NCBI RefSeq assembly: GCF_002761755.1
Contig: NZ_PEOG01000059.1
Location: 1 to 36,069 of the forward strand
Length of the DNA stretch: 36,069 nucleotides
From: Roseateles chitinivorans
GTDB taxonomy: Bacteria; Pseudomonadota; Gammaproteobacteria; Burkholderiales; Burkholderiaceae_C
Direction of reading: 5' to 3'
A program made the position numbers and the translations under genes. The stretch's first letter is position 1. Each line of letters starts with the position of its first letter. Below the pieces are notes generated by a model. The model worked only from the letters and a program-made list of their open reading frames with translations, was not told where the DNA came from and did not search any database. Below, one piece after another: positions 29,965 to 36,069 of the stretch.

Positions 29965-32900
29965 GGCGCCACCTCCAAGGTGGCGTTCGGCAGCTCGCCG
30001 AATCGATCGGGCGAGTACATTGCCTCGGCACGGGTGGTCGGCATCTGGAAGCGCCCGGCGTTGTTCAGGCGCACCGTGTAGGTCAGCACATGGCGACCGC
30101 GCGGCAGGTAGCCGAAGTAGGCGCGCCAGGCGGTGAAGCTGCGCTCGATGAAGTCGGGCCAGGCTTCCCCCTCGGCGCGTTCGCCCTGGCTGTCGATCGT
30201 GCCCTCGACGACCGCAGCACCCGTCGGCAACGGATCGCTCAACACCACCCAGGACATGTCGGCCGCCGCCTCAACCTCCAGGCGCACCCGCATCACATCT
30301 CCGCGAGACCAACGCGGCGCCGCCTTCTGGGACACCGCCGTGACGGTCCGCTTCACGGTGTATCCCGAGTTCAGCGGCGCTTTCAAAGGCACGGCGGACA
30401 AGGCCTGGATCGTCGCCCAGGGCTTGCCTTCGCCGATCTGCTGGACCGACAGCATGGCCTCTCCCGAAGCAGGCCAGGGCAGACGCAGCTCGCCGCCGCC
30501 CGCCTTGCCTGCCCAGTCCAGCGTCGCGGACGCAGCGGCCAGCTTGGCCTCGGTTCGACCCTTGACTGCCTGCGACTCGAAGCGGGCGGAGAATTTCTCC
30601 AGTGCCAAGGCGCCCCATAGGTTCGCGGTCGTGTTGAACCACGCCCCACGCTCCTGACGCGCGAGCGTGCCCACAACCAGGCGGGGCAGATCCTCCTTCC
30701 ATGCCGGGTCGTCGACCAGCGCCAGGATCGCGCGCGCCGCAGTCGCGTCACCGCTGCCCATCAGCCACCACCAGGCGTCGCCGTCTTCGTTGACGAAGCG
30801 CAGCGTCGTTCCAGCGAAGCTCAGGCGGCTTCGCAGCTGGTTCTGCGCGGCAGCGATCTGGGCGGCACGATCCGGCGCGGCGGTCATCCGCTGATGCAGC
30901 ACCAGCCAGTCCACGACAGCGATGGTGGGCCAACTCGGCAAATTGCGACCGTCCACGGTGCCCAGCTGCCGCACCGTTGCCTTGCCATGGCGCGCAAGCG
31001 CGGCCAGCGCCGCCACGCGCCGAGGCTCCTCGTCGGGTCGCGGCGACCAATGTCGACGCTCGATGCGCCCCTCCACGAAAGCGGCCAATCCCTCGAGTGC
31101 CCGGTTGAGCTGTGCCGTGGGCAAGGCGCGACCGGACTCCTGCGCCGCAGCCAGCAGATGGGCCGTGAGGACATCGCTGCCCTGGGTGAGGTGGCGGGAC
31201 AGCGGGAAGTAGGAGAAGAGTCCGTCGCTGTCCTGGTAACTCGACAGCTGTCCCATCAGTCCTGACCAAGCGGCGTCGTCGTGCAACGCGATGAATCGGG
31301 AACTCTGCTGCTCGAGGCAGGTGAACGGGTATTGCTCGAAGTAGCGGCGGATGCCGGGCAGTGCGCTCGACAAGCGCGGCTGGAGCCCGACCTGCAGTCC
31401 GCCTCGCTTGACGCCCTGCGCCGGCAACGCATCCGCCGGCGCTGCGACCGGAACACTGAGCGGCCCATCGAGTTGCCGCAGCGTCGCCTGGAGCACGCGC
31501 AGGGGCACGGCCGCCTGCACGGCTTGCGTTGTCCGCATCGCGTCCTTCGCTCGTGCGCCGCCCTGTTCCTCGGCTTGCGCTTCCCACACGATGCGCTGCG
31601 CACCTTCAGGAATGACGATGTCCCACCCCAGCTCCTGCGCGGCACCCGCCGGCAACTTCACGGCGCGCGTCTCGGTCGGCACCGGCTGCACTCCTGCGTC
31701 AAAAGTCGCCTGGCCGGTGAGGCTCACGCGCAGGTCCATCGGGCGCTGCGTCGCGTTGCGTACCGTGACCATCGCCTGGACGCGATCGCCTTCTCGCACG
31801 AGCGGCGGCAGGCCGGAGAGCAGTTGCAGGTCCTGGCTCACGTTGATGCTGCCCTCGCCCGTGCCGAAGCGCTGTCCGGGCGCATCCGCGACCGCGACCA
31901 GCCGGAAGCGCGTCAGCGAGTCGTTCAACGGCACCTGAACGAGGGCTTCGCCTTGCGCATTCAGCCTCACCACCGGCTGCCAGGCCAGCAGCGTGTCGAA
32001 GAGTTCCCGCGTGGCGAAACCGCCTCCGCCACCCGCCGCCACCGCTTTGCGCCCGTAATGGCGACGGCCGATGATCTCGCTGTGCGCAGTCGCTGTCGTC
32101 ACCCCCCAGGCGCGGGTCTGGATCATGCTTTCCAGCAGCTTCCAGCTTGAGTTCGGCGCCAAAGCCAGCAGACCTTCGTCGACCGCGGCGAAAGCGATCT
32201 GCGCGTCGGGGACCGGCTTGCCGTCCTGCGTGACGCGGAGCTTCACCTGCGCGCTTTGACGAACTCCGTACTGGGCCTGCTGAGGCACCACCTCGACCTG
32301 CAAGCGATGCTTGGCCTGCCCGATCTCGATAGCCGCCATGCCGAACTTGAGGGAGGGTTTGGAGAGGTCGACCATGGCCGTCGGCGGCTGGTAATCGCCG
32401 GACGCTCGCCATTCCCGCCACCAGTTGACTGGCTCTCGCCATCCCCAGGAGAGGAACGAATACCAAGGCACCTCGCGCAAACGCCCCCGAAGGACCATCA
32501 CGCTGACGTAGGCGTTGGGCGTCCAATTGCGGTCGATCTTCAGGTCCAGCCACGGGTCGCGCCCCGACAGCCGGCGTACTTCGTGGTGAAGCACCCCTTC
32601 GCGCTCGACCGTGATCAGGGCGGTCGCCTCGCGATATGGCATGCGCACCTGGAAGCGGGCCGTCTCTCCCGGCTCGTAGCGGCGGCGTTCGGGGATCACG
32701 TCGATGCGGTCGTCGTTGTCCTGCGCGAACCAGGTCTCGCCAGCTCGGGTCACCCACAACGAGCGTGCTGCGCGAGCCGTGCGGCCACCCTCGTCCTTCG
32801 CCGAACCCAGGAGTTCGACCTGCCCGCCCTGGCTCAGCTTGATCTCGCAACGCATCAGCCCCATGGCGTCCGTCTTGCCACTGCAGAGCTCTCCGAGCTC

Positions 32901-35720
32901 CTTCAGCTGACGCTGATGCTCGTAGGCGTAGAAGCCCCCGACCAGGCGCTTGCGGGTGCTGAGCGTCTGGATCTGTCGCGCATCGACGCTGATTTTCTGG
33001 TTGGCGAGCGGCTTTCCATTCGTGTCCAGCGCCACCGCCTGGATCTGCAGGGGCTGCCCATTGGCAACCCAGCTCGGTGCGCGCAGGCCGATGACCACGT
33101 TTGCCGGCCACACGACCTGCGAAGCCGCGCGCGTATGCGTCTGGCCGTCCGGATCGCGGTAACTGAGCTCCACGCGCAATTCGGATGGCCGGTCCACGGC
33201 GCCCTTCAGCGGTACCTTGAACTGGATCCCGCCCTTCGCATCGGTTTGGAGGGCGAGCTTGTCGAGCAGCAGCCGGCTCGTGCCCGCCGGACCGCCCGTA
33301 GCGTCGTCATCACCGGTGTCGCTCTGGCTCGCGCCGTCCGGGCCTTGCGCCGAGGGCGGATCGAAGGCGAAGTCCTCGAACCCCGGAAACTGTGCCCAGC
33401 GCGTCTGCAACAGCGCGCTCACCTCGGTCGGCGCCTTGGCCATCGGACCGCCGGCCATGAAGTTCAGTTGCGCCGCCCAGGATTGCTCCTGTGCGCCGAG
33501 CACGGGAGACTTCGGCGGGCTCAATCGCGCGTCGATCAACGGCACGCGGAACTCTTCCACTTTCACGCCGCCGCTGTCCCAACTGCGTTGGGCTCGCGCG
33601 TCGCCGCTGCGCTCCATCACGAAGCGGTAGCGCCCCAGCTTTGCATCTGCGGGAACTTTCCAGGAACTCAGGGCATAGCGCGCCCCCTCCCAGCGCAGAT
33701 CCAGCAAAGCGACGTCCTCGCCTGTCCCTTCGAACTGGATGCGCAGCCTGTTCGGAAGTTGATCGGCAGAAGCGTCGGAGAGTCCCTGGACCGTCTCGAG
33801 ACGGAAGAAATGCTTCATGGAAACCGTTTCGCCAGCTCGCACGAGCGGCCGGTCGGTGACCGTGTGCGCCCGCGCATTGCGTTCGGCCCCCCACGCGATC
33901 GGCACGTTGAAACGCCACGGCTCGATGCCACGGCTCCATCCGCTGAACATGAAGCTCATGTCCTGTGGCTTGCCAGGCCGATCAAGGCGCGCCGTGATGA
34001 AGAGCCCCGACTCGGCGATGCATTCGCCCCGCCCTCGATCTGCATCGAGGTCAGGGCGATCGATGCGTGCCAGTCCTTGCGCATCGGTCCTACCGGTCCA
34101 CAAGGATTTGCCATGACAGTCATACACCGACACCTGGGCTGATTCGACCGGGCGCCCTTTGTCGAGCGAAGTCACCCAGACCAGGCTGTCGTCCTTGCCG
34201 AGCTTGAAATGCAGGCCGAGATTGGTGACCAGCGTGCCGGTCCGGACGAACATGGGCTGCACGGGGTCGAGCAGCGACTGCCCCAGGCGCGGTGACTTCA
34301 ACTCGAGCACGTGATAGCCCGGCTGCGACAGCGGAATGCCGATCACGTCGATCGCCTTGTCCGGATTTGGGGGCGGAACCGTCATCGACTGCAGGTCGGC
34401 CGCGCCTTTCAACCACTCGAACTTGCGGTCCTCCCATTCGTTCTGCCGGTGCAGCCGACCGTACCAACGAAGAATCTCGACGTCGTCGCTGATGCGCTTG
34501 ATCCGCAGGTGTCCCCCGGAGCGCCCCTGCAGGTCTGCTTGCACGTGCCGCATGCTCAGGGGTACGAGGCTGGGCCCGCTGGACTCCCATTCAACAATGC
34601 CAAAAGGGGAAGCCGCGAACTTGGCCAATGGAGGCGCCGCAGCGGTCCGGACCTTCATCGGGAAACTCGCTGCGTTCGAGAGCGCTCGGCCACTCTCATC
34701 CTTGATGCCTGCAGGCAACTCCAGGACGTACTCCTGCTGCTCGGCCAGCGGCGCAGGAAAGCGGACCGAGGACAAGGCGTTCGTCGAGTCCTGCACCTCA
34801 TCGGTCGGCGCGCTAGGCGACAGACTGACGCCCGAGGGGCCCTTCAGCCGTGCCTTCAGCGCTAGCTCTCGGGGAATCGGCTCGGAGAATGACAGCGCCA
34901 GTGGACGAACCGGCAGGCAGGGCGCGCTGGCGCGCTCGCGTTCGCAGGAGAAGTCGGCCGTAAGAGGAGGCCGCACGGAAAAGTTCAGCCGTCGCTCCCC
35001 GCGCGTCCGCACCGTCGCATTGGACGCGCCGGCGATGCCCGCGCCCCACACCACACTGGCATCTGCCCCTGCCGGTAGCGGCCGCTTGCAACCGACAAGG
35101 ATCCACGCCTCCCCGTCGGTGTGCCGCTGTCCCAGGGTCCGCAGAGCCGCATCGCGCTCCGCATTCGGGCGCACCTCCACCGGAATGCGCTCGCCGAGCG
35201 CCTTCGACTCGCACCACATGTTTGGCGCCACAGTGTCCAGGCGAGGCGTGCCGGACAGTTGCAGGAGAAAGCGCTGATCTTCCTCGATGCGCGCGCCCTC
35301 CCATGGCCTCACCTGCCTCACGGTTGGCGCGCTCAGTTGAAACATGAACTGCCGCACTCCGGACCAGTCGGAAGTTGCGCCGGGGGCGGTCGGCCGGAAA
35401 TCGGGACGCGCGGTGACGGTGCACTTCGCGCCAGCAGCGAGCGGCCGAAAGACGTCAAAAACCCACTCGCGCTCGTTGGTCCATCGCCCGGCGCCGGCGA
35501 CCTCGGTACCGTTGCACCGCAACTCGACGGGGCTAGGTAGACGCGGATCCCCAAGCCGCACCGCTGCCGCCTTGAATCGAACGACGACGTTCTGTGTGGC
35601 TTCCACTTCTCCTTGAGGAGAAACCGAAGCGATTTCGGCAGCATTGCCCGACTGCCCAGCCGCGAACATTGCCAGCACCGCCAGCCTTAAAAAGTTCGCC
35701 GTCTTCCGTGTCCAATGCAC
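29961..35720 (-). CDS. yfhM: Bacterial alpha-2-macroglobulin (thioester-containing protease trap)
   Basis: Very large periplasmic protein, 1919 residues. Family: bacterial alpha-2-macroglobulins, which trap attacking proteases through a bait region and a reactive thioester. The thioester motif CLEQ is intact (Cys1468 in PFTCLEQQSSR). The A2M core domain begins near residue 1236 (LFDTLLAWQPVVRLNAQGEA), preceded by a glycine stretch at about 1225 that could be part of the exposed bait. Multiple MG-type beta-domains fill the N-terminal 1100 residues. The open frame reaches a TTG at 35735, but I prefer the GTG at 35720 because GGGGAG lies upstream of it. The N-terminus is a Sec-type signal (FLRLAVLAMFAAGQSGNAA) with no lipobox cysteine, unlike the lipoprotein YfhM of E. 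coli. Its stop overlaps the pbpC start. Confidence 0.92.
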   Translation of the reverse strand: MHWTRKTANFLRLAVLAMFAAGQSGNAAEIASVSPQGEVEATQNVVVRFKAAAVRLGDPRLPSPVELRCNGTEVAGAGRWTNEREWVFDVFRPLAAGAKCTVTARPDFRPTAPGATSDWSGVRQFMFQLSAPTVRQVRPWEGARIEEDQRFLLQLSGTPRLDTVAPNMWCESKALGERIPVEVRPNAERDAALRTLGQRHTDGEAWILVGCKRPLPAGADASVVWGAGIAGASNATVRTRGERRLNFSVRPPLTADFSCERERASAPCLPVRPLALSFSEPIPRELALKARLKGPSGVSLSPSAPTDEVQDSTNALSSVRFPAPLAEQQEYVLELPAGIKDESGRALSNAASFPMKVRTAAAPPLAKFAASPFGIVEWESSGPSLVPLSMRHVQADLQGRSGGHLRIKRISDDVEILRWYGRLHRQNEWEDRKFEWLKGAADLQSMTVPPPNPDKAIDVIGIPLSQPGYHVLELKSPRLGQSLLDPVQPMFVRTGTLVTNLGLHFKLGKDDSLVWVTSLDKGRPVESAQVSVYDCHGKSLWTGRTDAQGLARIDRPDLDADRGRGECIAESGLFITARLDRPGKPQDMSFMFSGWSRGIEPWRFNVPIAWGAERNARAHTVTDRPLVRAGETVSMKHFFRLETVQGLSDASADQLPNRLRIQFEGTGEDVALLDLRWEGARYALSSWKVPADAKLGRYRFVMERSGDARAQRSWDSGGVKVEEFRVPLIDARLSPPKSPVLGAQEQSWAAQLNFMAGGPMAKAPTEVSALLQTRWAQFPGFEDFAFDPPSAQGPDGASQSDTGDDDATGGPAGTSRLLLDKLALQTDAKGGIQFKVPLKGAVDRPSELRVELSYRDPDGQTHTRAASQVVWPANVVIGLRAPSWVANGQPLQIQAVALDTNGKPLANQKISVDARQIQTLSTRKRLVGGFYAYEHQRQLKELGELCSGKTDAMGLMRCEIKLSQGGQVELLGSAKDEGGRTARAARSLWVTRAGETWFAQDNDDRIDVIPERRRYEPGETARFQVRMPYREATALITVEREGVLHHEVRRLSGRDPWLDLKIDRNWTPNAYVSVMVLRGRLREVPWYSFLSWGWREPVNWWREWRASGDYQPPTAMVDLSKPSLKFGMAAIEIGQAKHRLQVEVVPQQAQYGVRQSAQVKLRVTQDGKPVPDAQIAFAAVDEGLLALAPNSSWKLLESMIQTRAWGVTTATAHSEIIGRRHYGRKAVAAGGGGGFATRELFDTLLAWQPVVRLNAQGEALVQVPLNDSLTRFRLVAVADAPGQRFGTGEGSINVSQDLQLLSGLPPLVREGDRVQAMVTVRNATQRPMDLRVSLTGQATFDAGVQPVPTETRAVKLPAGAAQELGWDIVIPEGAQRIVWEAQAEEQGGARAKDAMRTTQAVQAAVPLRVLQATLRQLDGPLSVPVAAPADALPAQGVKRGGLQVGLQPRLSSALPGIRRYFEQYPFTCLEQQSSRFIALHDDAAWSGLMGQLSSYQDSDGLFSYFPLSRHLTQGSDVLTAHLLAAAQESGRALPTAQLNRALEGLAAFVEGRIERRHWSPRPDEEPRRVAALAALARHGKATVRQLGTVDGRNLPSWPTIAVVDWLVLHQRMTAAPDRAAQIAAAQNQLRSRLSFAGTTLRFVNEDGDAWWWLMGSGDATAARAILALVDDPAWKEDLPRLVVGTLARQERGAWFNTTANLWGALALEKFSARFESQAVKGRTEAKLAAASATLDWAGKAGGGELRLPWPASGEAMLSVQQIGEGKPWATIQALSAVPLKAPLNSGYTVKRTVTAVSQKAAPRWSRGDVMRVRLEVEAAADMSWVVLSDPLPTGAAVVEGTIDSQGERAEGEAWPDFIERSFTAWRAYFGYLPRGRHVLTYTVRLNNAGRFQMPTTRAEAMYSPDRFGELPNATLEVAP

Positions 35721-35900
35721 ACCCGCTCCCCGCAATTACAGAGGAGGGCAAGTCTATTTGCCTCGTGCCGAGAAACACAGCCCCACAAAAGGGGCCATCG
35801 TGCCCACCGAAGCGGGGAATTTGGTTTCCGTGGAAGGGAGTCTGTCGTGCTTCGCCTTCAAAACGCGTGATCCGAGGGCAACACGCATTTAGAGAGCCCA
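35721..35900. other. Leader region of the alpha-2-macroglobulin gene
   Basis: 180 bp between the rrn terminator and the A2M start, lower in GC than the genes around it. It should contain the A2M promoter, but I could not assign convincing -35/-10 boxes. No gene is seen in it. Confidence 0.5.
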
Positions 35901-35939
35901 AAAGCAAAAACCCCTCGATCGTTTCTGATCGAGGGGTTT
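35901..35939 (-). terminator. Rho-independent terminator of the rRNA operon
   Basis: 13-bp perfect stem (35908-35920 with 35927-35939; core CCCCTCGATC/GATCGAGGGG), loop of 6 nt, followed on the minus strand by a T-rich tail TTTTTGCTTT. It lies about 11 bp past the 3' end of 5S rRNA. Confidence 0.93.
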
Positions 35940-35950
35940 GCGGGATATTA

Positions 35951-36064
35951 GCCTGACGATGACCTACTTTCACACGGGAATCCGCACTATCATCGGCGCT
36001 GAGTCGTTTCACGGTCCTGTTCGGGATGGGAAGGGGTGGGACCGACTCGCTATGGTCATCAGGC
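35951..36064 (-). rRNA. rrf: 5S ribosomal RNA
   Basis: Minus-strand 5S rRNA of about 114 nt. Read 5' to 3' it begins GCCTGATGACCATAGCGAG, contains CCCATCCCGAACAGGACCG (loops B/C), GCGCCGATGATAGTGC and GTGTGAAAGTAGGTCATCG, and ends TCAGGC pairing with the 5' GCCTGA. Ends may differ by a base or two. It is the last gene of an rrn operon entering from the right; 23S is outside the window. Confidence 0.97.
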
Positions 36065-36069
36065 TTGAC

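Noticed and set aside
35533..36012. Minus-strand frame running through the 5S rRNA and A2M leader
   Set aside because: It overlaps the 5S gene and its terminator, has no ribosome site and no recognisable content.
1..36069. CRISPR arrays, insertion sequences, prophage genes
   Set aside because: No regularly spaced repeats, transposase or integrase motifs, or phage structural genes were seen on either strand.

Overview
The window is a chromosomal segment of a high-GC betaproteobacterium, most likely Burkholderiales. I infer the Roseateles/Mitsuaria/Rubrivivax neighbourhood from the E1-type pyruvate dehydrogenase, the tRNA and 5S sequences, and the secreted GH19 chitinase; genus level is a guess. 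Nearly all of it is coding. No integrase, transposase, prophage or CRISPR array is visible, so this is ordinary core and light accessory chromosome.

Layout. 1-3216 (minus): aceF (cut by the window edge) and aceE, two enzymes of the pyruvate dehydrogenase complex. 3540-6769 (plus): a PAS sensor histidine kinase and a FixJ/NarL-type response regulator with overlapping stop and start, divergent from aceE across a 323-bp spacer rich in repeats. 6870-7727: folD. 7748-10357 (minus): a large FtsX/YbbP-type ABC permease without an adjacent ATPase. 10481-11344: a YgiD-like extradiol dioxygenase. 11410-13560 (minus): an MFS exporter and an LpxO-like hydroxylase, preceded by an 11-bp-period direct repeat. 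13816-13890: tRNA-Gly(UCC).

13940-18564 is a stress or detoxification block. An SDR reductase and a TetR regulator each carry the same 16-bp operator. Upstream of them lie an aldo/keto reductase and an MFS transporter, and a LysR regulator is divergent from the MFS gene. 18711-20390 is a secreted GH19 chitinase with two C-terminal repeats. 20448-21935 is a gabD-type dehydrogenase, followed by alaS, a UPF0149/YecA-family gene, a SET-domain protein and a YhhY/AaaT-like amino-acid N-acetyltransferase.

27298-35720 (minus) holds an alpha-2-macroglobulin gene, then pbpC (stop and start overlapping; non-ATG starts on both), then a small secreted protein of unknown function. Together they look like a periplasmic defence and peptidoglycan-repair unit. 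The right edge is the 5S rRNA and terminator of an rrn operon that continues beyond the window.

The most unusual signal is in 26388-26621, upstream of the acetyltransferase gene. It has a promoter placed so that the transcript would begin at or next to an ATG, a 34-codon Cys-rich small frame, an intermediate hairpin and a strong terminator. This looks like a leader-peptide attenuator or a terminated small RNA. It is inferred from sequence only.
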